Notes: generated from the letters alone by a model not told the origin. Positions 11,787 to 21,739 are shown, counted from the stretch's first letter. The stretch: 64,000 nucleotides of DNA from Polaribacter sp. IC066 (GCF_007997085.1 NZ_VORR01000007.1:1-64000); one strand, 5' to 3'. Program-made: numbers and translations.

Positions 11787-13034
11787 ATGAATAAAAAGCG
11801 CATTGCTATTATTGCTGTAATAGCATTAATTTTAATTTACCTGGGCTATAGTTACTTTTCACCTTCTTCTGATGATGCAATGTACTTAACAACAAAAGTA
11901 AAAAAAGGCAATTTTACCAGTGAAGTTATTACTTCTGGCGAAGCACAATCCACGAGTTTAAAAATAATTAATGGCCCTACAAATTTAAGAAAATTTAAAT
12001 TACGAGATATTAAAATTCAAGATTTAGTAGCAGAAGGTACTATTGTAAAGATTGGCGATTATGTAGGTAGACTTGACCCTAGCGGAGTAAATGAACAAAT
12101 TATAGACGAGCGTTTAAATCTAGAAACAGCAGAATCTAGATATACACAGCAGCAACTAGATACTACACTAACTTTAAAGCAAGAAAGAAATACTATAAAA
12201 GATTTAAGTTTTAGTATGGAAGAAACAAGACTAGAACTAAAACAATCTATTTATGAACCGCCAGCAACCATAAAAAGACTAGAAATTAATTTAGAGAAAT
12301 CTGAAAGAGATTTAAAAGAAAAACTAGAAAATTACAATATTAAAAAAAGACAAGCAAACGCCAAAATGGTGGAAGTTGGTACACAAGTTTTTAAAATTAG
12401 AAAAACATTAAACAATTTACTAGAACTTTTAGAGTCTTTTACGATCTATTCTGATGGTGATGGAATGATTACTTATATAAGAGAGTGGAATGGTTCTAAG
12501 AAAAAAGTAGGTTCTTCAATAAGTCCTTGGGATCCTACCATAGCTAGTTTACCCGATTTAACTAAAATGGAATCTAAAACGTATGCCAACGAGGTTGATA
12601 TCAGAAAAATTAAAAAAGACTTGTCTGTAAAAGTTGGTTTTGATGCTTTTCCGGATATAGAAATGGCCGGAATTGTTACTGATGTGGCTAATGTTGGTGA
12701 AAACAAAAGAGGTTCTGACATTAAAGTTTTTCAAGTTTCTATAAAATTAGAGGGTTCTGATAAAAATATTAGACCAGGAATGACGACTTCTAACAAAATT
12801 TTAACTTTTGAACGAAAAAACGTATTAAGCATTCCGTTAGAAGCTATTTTTTCTAAAGACTCTATTACTTATGTGTATAAAAAAGCTGGTTTTTCGGTAA
12901 CAAAGAAACAAGTAAAAATTGGTGAATCAAATAACGATTCTGTGATTATTACAGCAGGTTTAGCAGAAGAAGATGTAGTGTACTTAAACAAGCCAGAAGG
13001 ACTTGATGCTGCCCAAATAGTAACATTAAACTAG
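11787..13034 (+). CDS. HlyD/MacA-type efflux periplasmic adaptor
   Basis: About 415 residues from the ATG at 11787. One N-terminal membrane anchor (residues 5-22) is followed by a lipoyl/barrel-sandwich segment, a long coiled coil around residues 100-200 (heptads rich in E, K and L such as RLEINLEKSERDLKEKLENY), the second lipoyl half and a beta-barrel with GMTTSNKILTFERKNVLSIPLEAIF. It links an inner-membrane transporter to an outer-membrane channel. It is followed after 6 bases by an FtsX-type permease and then a TolC-like channel, so it is the adaptor of a MacAB-TolC-like system. Confidence 0.85.
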   Translation: MNKKRIAIIAVIALILIYLGYSYFSPSSDDAMYLTTKVKKGNFTSEVITSGEAQSTSLKIINGPTNLRKFKLRDIKIQDLVAEGTIVKIGDYVGRLDPSGVNEQIIDERLNLETAESRYTQQQLDTTLTLKQERNTIKDLSFSMEETRLELKQSIYEPPATIKRLEINLEKSERDLKEKLENYNIKKRQANAKMVEVGTQVFKIRKTLNNLLELLESFTIYSDGDGMITYIREWNGSKKKVGSSISPWDPTIASLPDLTKMESKTYANEVDIRKIKKDLSVKVGFDAFPDIEMAGIVTDVANVGENKRGSDIKVFQVSIKLEGSDKNIRPGMTTSNKILTFERKNVLSIPLEAIFSKDSITYVYKKAGFSVTKKQVKIGESNNDSVIITAGLAEEDVVYLNKPEGLDAAQIVTLN

Positions 13035-13040
13035 TTTTTT

Positions 13041-14411
13041 ATGATTGATAAAATCTATATAGAAAAACTAAAATCTAATTTTAGTGAGGCTGTTCGTGTT
13101 ATTTTAGCGAATAAAATAAGAACCTTACTCACCTCTCTAGGAATTATTTTTGGGGTTGCTGCCGTAATTACCATGCTAGCTATTGGTAATGGTGCAGAAA
13201 AAGAAATATTAGCACAATTAGAGTTAGTAGGTGTTAATAATATTGTAGTTACTCCAATTCCTGATGATAAAGACAATGAAAACCAAGATGAGTCAGAAGA
13301 AGGTGCTATAGAAGCTAAACGCTTTTCAAAAGGTTTAGATATGTTAGATGTTGCGAGCATCATCAATACAATACCTTCTGTTAAAACGGTAAGCCCAGAA
13401 ATTATTTTAGAAACTTATGTCATCAAAAAAGGAAGACAGAATTCTGTAAAATTAATAGGTATTTCTGCTGATTATTTTGAAACTTCTAATATTACTATTG
13501 AAAGTGGAAAGAATTTTTCTAATCCACAATCAGAAAACGCGCTTCCTGTTTGTATTATTGGTAAAAAAATAGAGAAAAAATTGTTTACAGGAGAAAGTGC
13601 GGTTGGCAAACAAATTAAAGTAAAAGACGTTTGGTTGCAAGTTATTGGGGTTATCGAAGAAAAATTTATTTCTGATAATGCACAAGAAAATTTAGGCATT
13701 AGAGATATGAATCTAGACATCTATGTTCCTATAAAAACATTTTTGGTGCGGTATAAAGATCGTAAAATTATACGCGATAAACCAGTTGAAAGAAATGGTG
13801 GTATGGTTTTTTTTAGCGGAGGAGAGCAAGGACCTAAAAAGAGAATCCCCAGAGGTAACTACCATCAAATTGATAAATTAGTTGTTCAAGTTGAAAACTC
13901 TTCTCAATTAAACGCAACCGCAGATGTTTTAAGTAGAATGCTAAAAAGAAGGCATAATGGTATGTTAGATTTTGAAATTTCTATACCTATTCAGCTTTTA
14001 AAACAGCAGCAAAAAACCAAACAAATATTTAATATTGTGTTGAGTATTATTGCTGGTATTTCGTTATTAATTGGCGGAATTGGTATTATGAACATTATGC
14101 TGGCTTCTGTTTTAGAACGAACAAAAGAAATCGGAATTATTAGAGCTATTGGTGCCACACAAGAAGATGTAATTCTGCAATTTTTAACAGAATCTGTTTT
14201 GGTAAGTATTGGTGGCGGAATTATAGGTATTTTTCTAGGTATTTTTGCCTCCTATATTCTAGAAATAACCACAGGAATTGAAACTATATTAACGTTAAGT
14301 TCAATTTTACTATCATTTTTTGTTGCCACACTTATTGGATTAATTTTTGGTATTGCACCCGCAAAATCTGCCGCAAGCAAAAGCCCTATTGAAGCTATTA
14401 GACACGAATAA
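13041..14411 (+). CDS. MacB-like ABC transporter permease (FtsX fold) without fused ATPase
   Basis: A 456-residue protein. TM1 at about residues 25-48 (LTSLGIIFGVAAVITMLAIGNGAEKEIL region) precedes a large periplasmic MacB_PCD domain, and the FtsX core has three more TM helices near residues 335-360, 385-410 and 425-445 with LLIGGIGIMNIMLASVLERTKEIGI and ATLIGLIFGIAPAKSAASKSPIEAIR. E. coli MacB carries its nucleotide-binding domain on the same chain. Here there is none, and no ATPase gene lies in the operon. The ATPase must come from elsewhere, or the unit has changed its mechanism. Export cargo is unknown. Confidence 0.88.
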   Translation: MIDKIYIEKLKSNFSEAVRVILANKIRTLLTSLGIIFGVAAVITMLAIGNGAEKEILAQLELVGVNNIVVTPIPDDKDNENQDESEEGAIEAKRFSKGLDMLDVASIINTIPSVKTVSPEIILETYVIKKGRQNSVKLIGISADYFETSNITIESGKNFSNPQSENALPVCIIGKKIEKKLFTGESAVGKQIKVKDVWLQVIGVIEEKFISDNAQENLGIRDMNLDIYVPIKTFLVRYKDRKIIRDKPVERNGGMVFFSGGEQGPKKRIPRGNYHQIDKLVVQVENSSQLNATADVLSRMLKRRHNGMLDFEISIPIQLLKQQQKTKQIFNIVLSIIAGISLLIGGIGIMNIMLASVLERTKEIGIIRAIGATQEDVILQFLTESVLVSIGGGIIGIFLGIFASYILEITTGIETILTLSSILLSFFVATLIGLIFGIAPAKSAASKSPIEAIRHE

Positions 14412-14413
14412 CT

Positions 14414-15868
14414 ATGAAAAATATTTTAATCACTTTTTGCTTTTTACTATCGATTAAAGCCTATTGTCAACAACAAATTACGCTAGACCAAGCCATTGAA
14501 ATTGCTCAAAAAAAATCTCCAGAATACAAAGCCCTTATCAACCAAAACCAGGCAAGTTACTGGAGATATAGAAACTTTAAAGCTAGCTTTTTGCCACAGT
14601 TGCGGTTAGATGCAACCTTACCCTCCTACTCTAACTCCATTAACAGACTTACAAATGATCAAGGAGAAGATATTTTTGTGCAAACAAATCAAGCAAGATT
14701 TGAAGGTAATTTATCTTTAAATCAAAATTTAGCTTTTACTGGAGGTACGTTATCTTTTAGTTCTCAAGTAGAACGAGTAGATCTTTTTACGAATGATGCT
14801 ACTAGATTTGCTGTAATTCCGTTTTCTATTAATTACCGACAAAATTCTTTATTCTACAACGAGTTTAAATGGAATAAAAAAATAGAGCCTTTAATTTATG
14901 AAGAGGCAAAAAGAGATTTTATTGAGGGTATGGAAGATATTTCTTTAAATACCACTAGAAGATATTTTGCCTTGTTAAAAGCACAAGTTCAATCTAAAAT
15001 TGCCCAATCTAATTTTTCAAATCAAGATACTTTATTTCAAATTAGTAAAGGACGCTTTAGAATGGGTAAAATTGCAGAAAACGACTTATTACAAATAGAA
15101 TTATCTGTTTTAAACTCTAAAAATGAAGTTACTACAAACGAAATAAATATCAAAAGAACATCGCAAAATTTATCTCGTTATTTAGATTTAGAAAGCGAAA
15201 ACCTACTATTAAATACTCCTAAAGAACTATCAACATTTACGGTTACTGTTGAAAAAGCTTTAGAGGAGGCAACATCGAACAGAAAAGCTGTTATAGAATT
15301 TAGAAGAAGACGTTTAGAAGCAGAACAAGAGGTTGCAGAAGTAAGAGGTAATAATAGATTACAATTACGACTAAATGCTAATTTTGGAGTATCACAACAA
15401 GGAGATGTTTTTAATGATTTATTTCAAGACTATAATCAGCAACAAAATGTATCTGTTTCTGTTGGTGTGCCTATTTTAGATTGGGGCGTTTCTAAATCTA
15501 GAAGAAAATTGGTAGAGGCTAATAAAGATTTAGTAAACACCTACGTTGAGCAAGATGAACAAGAGTTTGAGCAAGAAATTTATTTACATACGTTAAACTG
15601 GCAAAACCAACGAAGCTTTTTAGAAATTGCCAAAAAAGCGCAAGCAATAGCTTTAAAAAGATACGATATTACTAAAAAAAGATTCATTTTAGGTAAAATT
15701 ACCATCACTGATTTAAACATTGCTTTACAAGAAAAAGATAGAGCTGCTTTGAGCTATTTAAACTCTTTAGAGAAATTTTGGACTGATTATTACACTTTAA
15801 GAAGATTAACACTCTATGATTTTATCAAGAATGAAAAAATTGAAGTGGCAGCCTTAATTTATGACTAA
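14414..15868 (+). CDS. TolC-family outer-membrane efflux channel
   Basis: A 484-residue protein with a Sec signal (cleavage near AYCQQQ) and the typical TolC plan of two repeats rich in long alpha helices. Visible elements include the ITLDQAIEIAQKKSPEYKAL opening, GRFRMGKIAENDLLQIELSVLNSKNEV near residue 215, VGVPILDWGVSKSRRKLVEANKDL near residue 355 and KRYDITKKRFILGKITITDLNIALQEKDRA near residue 420. It would form the trimeric exit duct for the adaptor and permease encoded immediately upstream, with only 2 bases between genes. Confidence 0.9.
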   Translation: MKNILITFCFLLSIKAYCQQQITLDQAIEIAQKKSPEYKALINQNQASYWRYRNFKASFLPQLRLDATLPSYSNSINRLTNDQGEDIFVQTNQARFEGNLSLNQNLAFTGGTLSFSSQVERVDLFTNDATRFAVIPFSINYRQNSLFYNEFKWNKKIEPLIYEEAKRDFIEGMEDISLNTTRRYFALLKAQVQSKIAQSNFSNQDTLFQISKGRFRMGKIAENDLLQIELSVLNSKNEVTTNEINIKRTSQNLSRYLDLESENLLLNTPKELSTFTVTVEKALEEATSNRKAVIEFRRRRLEAEQEVAEVRGNNRLQLRLNANFGVSQQGDVFNDLFQDYNQQQNVSVSVGVPILDWGVSKSRRKLVEANKDLVNTYVEQDEQEFEQEIYLHTLNWQNQRSFLEIAKKAQAIALKRYDITKKRFILGKITITDLNIALQEKDRAALSYLNSLEKFWTDYYTLRRLTLYDFIKNEKIEVAALIYD

Positions 15869-15902
15869 CCTTTTTTTAACGTTTTTTTTCATTTTATAAT
15901 AG

Positions 15903-15910
15903 TACTTTTG
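15903..15910 (+). promoter_or_regulatory. -7 box of the TonB receptor gene
   Basis: TACTTTTG fits the consensus and lies 41 bases before the TTG start at 15951, after a T-rich stretch that may end the efflux operon. Confidence 0.5.
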
Positions 15911-15950
15911 TTAACCTAATAAATGATTTAATCAAACAAAGAAAAATAAT

Positions 15951-18320
15951 TTGAAAAAGATTTACTTTCTATTTTTTTTGCTATCGTTCTCTGCCTATAG
16001 TCAAGAAAAATTTACAGTCAGTGGCACTGTTTACGACAATTCGAGTAACGAAACCTTAATAGGGGTTTCTGTATATTTCCCAGAATTAAATGCTGGCACA
16101 ACAACAAACGAATATGGTTTCTATTCAATAACAATTCCAGAAGGATCTTTCAAAATTCAAGTAAGCTATTTGGGTTTTACTACGATTGTAGAAACCATTA
16201 ACTTATCAGAAAAAATAACTAAAAACTTTGATTTAAAGGAGGAAGCAGAAAGTTTAGACGAAATAATTATAGCCGCAGATATTGAAAAAATCAATATAAA
16301 ATCACCTCAAATGAGTGTGAATACATTAACATCTGCAACTATAAAAAATATTCCTGTAGTTTTAGGTGAAGCCGATATAATTAAATCTTTGATTTTGTTA
16401 CCTGGTGTTACAAGTGCTGGCGAAGGCGCATCTGGTTTTAATGTAAGAGGTGGCGCAGCAGATCAAAACTTAATCTTATTAGATGAAGCAATTGTTTTTA
16501 ACTCATCACATTTATTTGGTTTTTTCTCGGTTTTTAATCCTGATGTTATTAAAGATGTAAAATTGTATAAAGGCGGAATTCCGGCTCGTTTTGGAGGTAG
16601 ATTGTCATCTGTTTTAGATATTTATCAGAAAGAAGGAAACAGCAAAGAATTTAATGTTACTGGCGGAATCGGTTTAGTTTCTTCTAGATTATTAGTAGAA
16701 GGCCCAATAGAAAAAGAAAAAAGTTCATTTGTTGTTGCAGGTAGAGCTTCTTATGCGCATTTATTTTTACCTCTTTTTGACAATGATAACAAAGCATATT
16801 TTTACGATTTAAACGGTAAATTTAATTACCGCATCAATGACGAGAATAACATATTCTTATCAACTTATTTTGGAAAAGATGTATTTGGTGTGAGCGATAA
16901 TTTTGTAAATGAATACGGAAATACAGTGGTAAATCTGCGTTGGAATCATCTTTTTTCGGATAAAATATTTTCTAACCTGTCTTTAATTTATTCTGATTAT
17001 TTCTATGGTTTAATCCTAGATTTTGTTGGTTTTGAATGGGATTCTGGAATTACAAACTACAACTTAAAATATGACTTTAAACATTATTTAAATGATAAAT
17101 TTAAGTTGAGCTATGGTATCAATAATATTTACAACCGATTTAATCCAGGAGAAATTATTCCGAATAGAGAAGATTCTGGTATCCAAAGAGAAAAATTAAT
17201 TGATAAATATGCCAACGAATTTGCAGCATATTTAGAAGCTGAACATAAAGTAAATGATAAACTGACATTGCAATATGGTATGCGTTTTAGTAATTTTACA
17301 CGCTTAGGGCAAGATGAATTAAATGTTTACGAGAACGACCAAGCTGTTATTTATAATGAAGAGTTTAAGCAATACGAGTCTGCAGAAGCAATTGGTACCG
17401 AATCATTTAAAAGAAGCGATGCCTTGGCAACCTTCAGTAATTTTGAGCCAAGACTATCGTTATCTTATGTTTTAGATGATAATACATCGATTAAAGCAAG
17501 TTATAACCGAATGGCACAGTATTTACATTTACTAACCAATACGGCCTCTCCTACCCCATTAGACGTTTGGGCGCCAAGTGGTCGTTTTATAAAACCTCAA
17601 TTATTAGATCAGTATGCTTTAGGCTATTTTAAATCAATAAAAGACGGAGATTATTCTTTAGAAACAGAAGTGTTTTATAAAGATGTACAAAACAGAATTG
17701 ACTATATAAACGGCGCAAATTTAGTTGCTAACAACGAAATTGAAACTGTTATTTTAAACGGACAAGCAAGAGCTTATGGTTTAGAAGTTTTGTTCAAAAA
17801 AAATTCTGGAGATTTTAAAGGTTGGTTTGCTTATACTTTATCTAGATCAGAGCAACAAACTTTAGGAAGAACCGCCGATGAACCCGGAATTAATCAAGGC
17901 GAATGGTACAGTTCTCCTTTTGATAAAACACACGATATCTCTTTAAACGGAAGTTATGAAGTATCTGAAAAATGGACTTTTAACGCCAACTTTTTACTAC
18001 AAACTGGGCAACCTACAAATTATCCTGTTGGGCAATATGAAGTGCAAGGCATAAATGTTCCTATTTTTGATGATAATAGAAGAAATGCAGACAGGCTGCC
18101 AGCATACCACAGATTAGATGTTTCTGCAACGTTAACACCAGAAAAGAATAAAAATAGAAATTGGCAAGGAGAATGGGTTTTTGGTCTTTATAATTTGTAC
18201 GGAAGACAAAATGCAGCCTCGATCAATTTTAGACAGAATAGAGAAACTTTTAGAAATGAAGCAGTGCAAACTTCTATTTTTGGTTTGGTGCCTTCTGTGA
18301 CGTATAATTTTGAATTTTAA
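15951..18320 (+). CDS. TonB-dependent receptor with N-terminal carboxypeptidase-regulatory-like domain
   Basis: 789 residues from a TTG start that begins a clear Sec signal (KKIYFLFFLLSFSAYSQE). Residues 22-105 form the CarboxypepD_reg-like beta-sandwich (VSGTVYDNSSNETLIGVSVYFPE, TTTNEYGFYSITIPEGS). The plug domain follows with NVRGGAADQNLILLDEA near residue 165, and the rest is a 22-strand barrel ending in an aromatic residue (NFEF), as outer-membrane proteins do. It imports an unknown ligand using TonB energy. It has no SusD partner. The downstream DUF4249 lipoprotein is the usual partner of this receptor subfamily. Confidence 0.93.
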   Translation: MKKIYFLFFLLSFSAYSQEKFTVSGTVYDNSSNETLIGVSVYFPELNAGTTTNEYGFYSITIPEGSFKIQVSYLGFTTIVETINLSEKITKNFDLKEEAESLDEIIIAADIEKINIKSPQMSVNTLTSATIKNIPVVLGEADIIKSLILLPGVTSAGEGASGFNVRGGAADQNLILLDEAIVFNSSHLFGFFSVFNPDVIKDVKLYKGGIPARFGGRLSSVLDIYQKEGNSKEFNVTGGIGLVSSRLLVEGPIEKEKSSFVVAGRASYAHLFLPLFDNDNKAYFYDLNGKFNYRINDENNIFLSTYFGKDVFGVSDNFVNEYGNTVVNLRWNHLFSDKIFSNLSLIYSDYFYGLILDFVGFEWDSGITNYNLKYDFKHYLNDKFKLSYGINNIYNRFNPGEIIPNREDSGIQREKLIDKYANEFAAYLEAEHKVNDKLTLQYGMRFSNFTRLGQDELNVYENDQAVIYNEEFKQYESAEAIGTESFKRSDALATFSNFEPRLSLSYVLDDNTSIKASYNRMAQYLHLLTNTASPTPLDVWAPSGRFIKPQLLDQYALGYFKSIKDGDYSLETEVFYKDVQNRIDYINGANLVANNEIETVILNGQARAYGLEVLFKKNSGDFKGWFAYTLSRSEQQTLGRTADEPGINQGEWYSSPFDKTHDISLNGSYEVSEKWTFNANFLLQTGQPTNYPVGQYEVQGINVPIFDDNRRNADRLPAYHRLDVSATLTPEKNKNRNWQGEWVFGLYNLYGRQNAASINFRQNRETFRNEAVQTSIFGLVPSVTYNFEF

Positions 18321-18364
18321 CAAGAGACTAAAGTTCCTTGCAATTCTGTGCAATACATAAAAAA

Positions 18365-19195
18365 ATGAAAAAAATATTTATTCTAATACCAGTATTATTT
18401 CTCTTTTTTACAGGCTGTGAAAAAGTGGTAGATATTGATGTTCCGTCTATCACACCAAAATTAATTATAGATGCCGCTTTTGAAGTGTACTTTGATGAAA
18501 CTCCTGTTACTGCAAATACAACTGTAAAATTAAAATTATCTGCTGATTATTTTGATGAAACAATTCCTGTCGTTACAGATGCTATTGTTTTTGTTACAAA
18601 TTTATCAAACAATACAATTATAAATTTTTCTGATGCCGATGCCGATGGAAGTTACGAACCTGTAACAACCTTTATTCCGATAGACGCTATTGAGTATGAG
18701 TTAACTGTAATTCACGATAATGAAACCTATAAAGGAAAAGCAACCAAAGTAAAATCTACACCACTAACAAGTGTTGTACAAGGCGATGAAACCCTATTTT
18801 CTGGAGAAGAAACAGAATTAAGAGTAAATTTTACAGATTTAGGCCCAGAAGAGAACTTCTATTTATTTGATTTTACAAATAATCTATTCACCTCTATTGA
18901 TGATCGTTTTTTTAATGATGCACCTTATAATTTTTCGTTCTTTTACGGTGAAGATGAAATTAATTTACCAACGGCAGTTACTGTAAAAATGTCTGGAATT
19001 TCTAGAGCGTATTTTACTTATTTTAGAATTTTAGTAGGTCAAAGTGGTCAAAATTCTGGTGGTCCTTTTGAAACCGTACCTTCTTCTTTGCTCGGTAACA
19101 TGATCAATACCACAGACGATGATAACTTTCCGTTAGGATATTTTCATATTGCCGAAACAGATACTTTTACACTGTTTTTAGTTGAAAAAGAATAA
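18365..19195 (+). CDS. DUF4249 family lipoprotein
   Basis: About 276 residues from the ATG at 18365, chosen because the lipoprotein signal MKKIFILIPVLFLFFTGCEK begins there; an upstream in-frame ATG at 18338 would put nine polar residues before it. The lipidated Cys is near residue 18, followed by EKVVDIDVPSITPKLIIDAAF, the signature opening of DUF4249. The body is beta-rich with several TonB-receptor-like extracellular loops. DUF4249 genes commonly follow TonB receptors, as here, and probably encode a surface or periplasmic accessory protein of the receptor. No biochemical role is established. Confidence 0.88.
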   Translation: MKKIFILIPVLFLFFTGCEKVVDIDVPSITPKLIIDAAFEVYFDETPVTANTTVKLKLSADYFDETIPVVTDAIVFVTNLSNNTIINFSDADADGSYEPVTTFIPIDAIEYELTVIHDNETYKGKATKVKSTPLTSVVQGDETLFSGEETELRVNFTDLGPEENFYLFDFTNNLFTSIDDRFFNDAPYNFSFFYGEDEINLPTAVTVKMSGISRAYFTYFRILVGQSGQNSGGPFETVPSSLLGNMINTTDDDNFPLGYFHIAETDTFTLFLVEKE

Positions 19196-19236
19196 GTTAA
19201 GAGAATTTAAATTGCTTTCTTAATTTGCTATAAAAG

Positions 19237-19270
19237 TATCCAAAGAAATAGTTTCCTTGGATATTTTTTT
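19237..19270 (+). terminator. Rho-independent terminator after the DUF4249 gene
   Basis: An imperfect stem (TATCCAA-GAAA against TTTC-TTGGATA, 3-base loop) is followed by seven T residues, about 40 bases after the stop at 19195. Confidence 0.75.
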
Positions 19271-19401
19271 GTCCTAATTTTAAAACATCATCTCTAATAT
19301 ACTCATTTTATAAATTTGTAAAACAAGAACGTAACTAACTTTTCTCTAAACAAAATTTGTGATACCGCATAATAATATGCTGAAAAACTGTAAAAAATCA
19401 G

Positions 19402-19409
19402 TATTTTTG
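19402..19409 (+). promoter_or_regulatory. -7 box of murQ
   Basis: TATTTTTG fits TAnnTTTG. Four bases (AAAG) separate it from the ATG at 19414, so the mRNA is predicted to be nearly leaderless. Confidence 0.55.
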
Positions 19410-19413
19410 AAAG

Positions 19414-20226
19414 ATGACTTTTATAAAAACTACAGAACAAGATTCTAACTACTCGCATCTAGAAAAGATGTCGGTCATAGAAATCCTGACCAACATAAAT
19501 AACGAAGATAAAAAGGTGGCTTTAGCAGTCGAAAAGTCTTTGCCTCAAATAGAAGCTTTAACAACTAAAATTGTTCAGAAATTAAAAAATGGCGGAAGAC
19601 TTTTTTATATTGGTGCAGGTACTTCTGGCAGATTGGGTATTTTAGATGCATCAGAATGTCCGCCAACCTTTGGTGTTTCTCATGAATTAGTGGTTGGTTT
19701 AATTGCTGGTGGCGATTATGCCATTAGAAAAGCCGTTGAATTTGCAGAAGACTCTAAAACACAAGGCTGGTTAGATTTACAAAAACATACTATAAGTGCA
19801 AAAGATGTGGTGGTTGGCATTGCGGCATCTGGCACCACGCCTTATGTAATTGCCGCTTTAGAAAAATGTAACGAAAACGCTATTATTACAGGTGCTATTT
19901 CTTGTAATAAAGACAGTCCGCTCTCAAATACAGCACAATTTCCTATTGAAGTGATTGTTGGTCCAGAGTTTGTAACAGGCAGTTCTAGAATGAAAGCAGG
20001 TAGCGCACAGAAACTCGTTTTAAACATGCTTTCTACCACAACAATGATTCAACTTGGTAAAATAAAAGGGAATAAAATGGTTGATATGCAACTATCTAAC
20101 GATAAATTAGTAGATAGAGCAGAAAAAATGTTAGTTAAAGAACTACATATCGGCCAAAAAGAGGCAAGTGAATTATTATTAAAATTTGGCAATGTAAGAA
20201 CTGCTATTTTAAATTATAAATTATGA
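19414..20226 (+). CDS. murQ: N-acetylmuramic acid 6-phosphate etherase
   Basis: A 270-residue protein. It cleaves the lactyl ether of MurNAc-6-phosphate to GlcNAc-6-phosphate and D-lactate in peptidoglycan recycling. The SIS-domain signature is complete: RLFYIGAGTSGRLGILDASECPPTFG near residue 65, then GIAASGTTPYV near residue 131 and GPEFVTGSSRMKAGSAQKLVLNMLSTTTMI near residue 185. The length is slightly below the usual 300, as in many Bacteroidota. Its stop overlaps the next start (ATGA). The envelope hydrolases downstream at 24.7 and 28.8 kb make a cell-wall theme for this region plausible. Confidence 0.95.
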   Translation: MTFIKTTEQDSNYSHLEKMSVIEILTNINNEDKKVALAVEKSLPQIEALTTKIVQKLKNGGRLFYIGAGTSGRLGILDASECPPTFGVSHELVVGLIAGGDYAIRKAVEFAEDSKTQGWLDLQKHTISAKDVVVGIAASGTTPYVIAALEKCNENAIITGAISCNKDSPLSNTAQFPIEVIVGPEFVTGSSRMKAGSAQKLVLNMLSTTTMIQLGKIKGNKMVDMQLSNDKLVDRAEKMLVKELHIGQKEASELLLKFGNVRTAILNYKL

Positions 20227-20468
20227 GTACAGATACAAATTTATTAAGCAAAGGTTTGATAAGATTAGGCATTTTAGTTTTTTTATTTATTGCATCCCCT
20301 ATAACCATTACAATGGGGTTTAAAGCGTTTGACAGGTTTACAGAAGCTCCTAAAATTTATTTTGCATATCTAATTTTAGTTGCAGGTTGCGTGCTTTTTA
20401 TGTACACGTTATACTTTGCTTTTAAAACGTTTGCCATATTGCGAAAAGCTATTTTTACTGATAATTAA
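20223..20468 (+). CDS. DUF6095-like small membrane protein
   Basis: An 81-residue protein with two predicted membrane helices (ILVFLFIASPITITMGF near residue 18 and IYFAYLILVAGCVLFMYTLYFAF near residue 46). It overlaps murQ by 4 bases, so translation is coupled. This small family is found next to murQ in flavobacteria as far as I recall. No function is known. Confidence 0.75.
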   Translation: MSTDTNLLSKGLIRLGILVFLFIASPITITMGFKAFDRFTEAPKIYFAYLILVAGCVLFMYTLYFAFKTFAILRKAIFTDN

Positions 20469-20593
20469 ATGCTAAAAACGACGCTGTATTCTAAAAATTT
20501 ATTTCGATTACGAGTTTTTTTCATTCTTAATTTACACAAAAAAAAAATTAGTTAAAACGCTTAAGAAAAAAGTAGCTCTCAATAGAAGGATGC

Positions 20594-21607
20594 ATGATCA
20601 AAAATAAAAGTATGAATTCTGATGGGATTGTTATTATACTGTCTTACCCAGACACCGTTGTTAGACCTGCTTATTGGGAATCATTTAGTAGATTTTGGAC
20701 AAAAATTGGCATCGGTAGCGAGCATGCAGTGCAAGCTGGGCATACTGGATTTCTTTTGATAAAAAAAAACGAGCCTGAAATAAAATACTTTGATTTTGGC
20801 AGATATATTACCTCTTATGGCAATGGAAGAGTACGATCTTTTGAAACAGATCCTGAACTCTATATTCCGTTAAAAGCAACTTTTAACAACAATACCTTAA
20901 CAAATTTAACAGATATTCTTCTTTGGTTAGAAAGGCATCCCGAAAAAACACACGGAAAAGGAAGGTTAATTGCAAGTATGAATCATAAAATTGATTTTGA
21001 TACTGCCTTGAATTTTATCCATCAATTAATTGATAAAAAAGAACTCCCTTATGGTGTATTTCTAAAAAGAGGTAGCAATTGCGCGCGTTTTGTAACCGAT
21101 ACCATGATTAATTCTTGTACTAAAAAAAGGATTCAAATAAGGCTAAAATGCTCTTACCTGCTTACGCCTAGCCCAATTGGTAATATCTTAAAAGGAAAAA
21201 CAATTCATGAAATTTATGAAGTACAAAATCAAAAAATAAAAGAATATAAAAACCGCTCAATTTTAAGAGAGTACAAAGAAAATTTTTTCAATAAGTTTAC
21301 GCATCAACTTAATTTAATAGGCACCGAATTACCAGATATTAACACTTTTAATTTAGAGAATGCTACCTGGCTATCGGGAATTGGAAGCGGTGCTTGGTTT
21401 AAAATTGAAGAGCAATTAAACACCTCTATATACCGAATTTCAAGATATACTAAAGATGGCAATAAAGACTTTGAAAGCTTTTTTGATACGCATGATCCTT
21501 CCTTTAATTTCAATCAAAACTACAATTTCATTCACCCTACCAGTTGTAAAGAAATACACATTAAACAAAGAGAACAAGAATTTGTTTTTAAACAAATACA
21601 GTTGTAA
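20594..21607 (+). CDS. Putative permuted papain-like (DUF6695-type) protein
   Basis: A 337-residue protein without signal peptide. I do not recognise a characterised homologue; it resembles a flavobacterial family that I recall as DUF6695. The ordered motifs AGHTGFLLI (His near residue 50) and, about 110 residues later, GSNCARFVTDTM (Cys near residue 162) fit the His-then-Cys order of permuted NlpC/P60 and YiiX-like papain folds. That would make it an amidase, protease or acyl-transferase. This rests on motif spacing only. The second Met, 6 codons in, is a possible alternative start. It lies between murQ and the exported dikinase. Confidence 0.6.
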   Translation: MIKNKSMNSDGIVIILSYPDTVVRPAYWESFSRFWTKIGIGSEHAVQAGHTGFLLIKKNEPEIKYFDFGRYITSYGNGRVRSFETDPELYIPLKATFNNNTLTNLTDILLWLERHPEKTHGKGRLIASMNHKIDFDTALNFIHQLIDKKELPYGVFLKRGSNCARFVTDTMINSCTKKRIQIRLKCSYLLTPSPIGNILKGKTIHEIYEVQNQKIKEYKNRSILREYKENFFNKFTHQLNLIGTELPDINTFNLENATWLSGIGSGAWFKIEEQLNTSIYRISRYTKDGNKDFESFFDTHDPSFNFNQNYNFIHPTSCKEIHIKQREQEFVFKQIQL

Positions 21608-21713
21608 ACTTTATAGAAGTAGCTCACGTTAAAAATTATAAAATGTTGAGTTTTTTTTTAAATTTTATGAGCATCTAAATATTATTTTAAACTTTTTATA
21701 TTGTTTTATAGAC

Positions 21714-21721
21714 TAAATTTG
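21714..21721 (+). promoter_or_regulatory. -7 box of the exported dikinase gene
   Basis: TAAATTTG fits TAnnTTTG, 18 bases before the ATG at 21740. The box lies inside the longer frame that begins at 21701, so translation should start at 21740. Confidence 0.55.
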
Positions 21722-21739
21722 TACCCAAAAAAACAAAAA

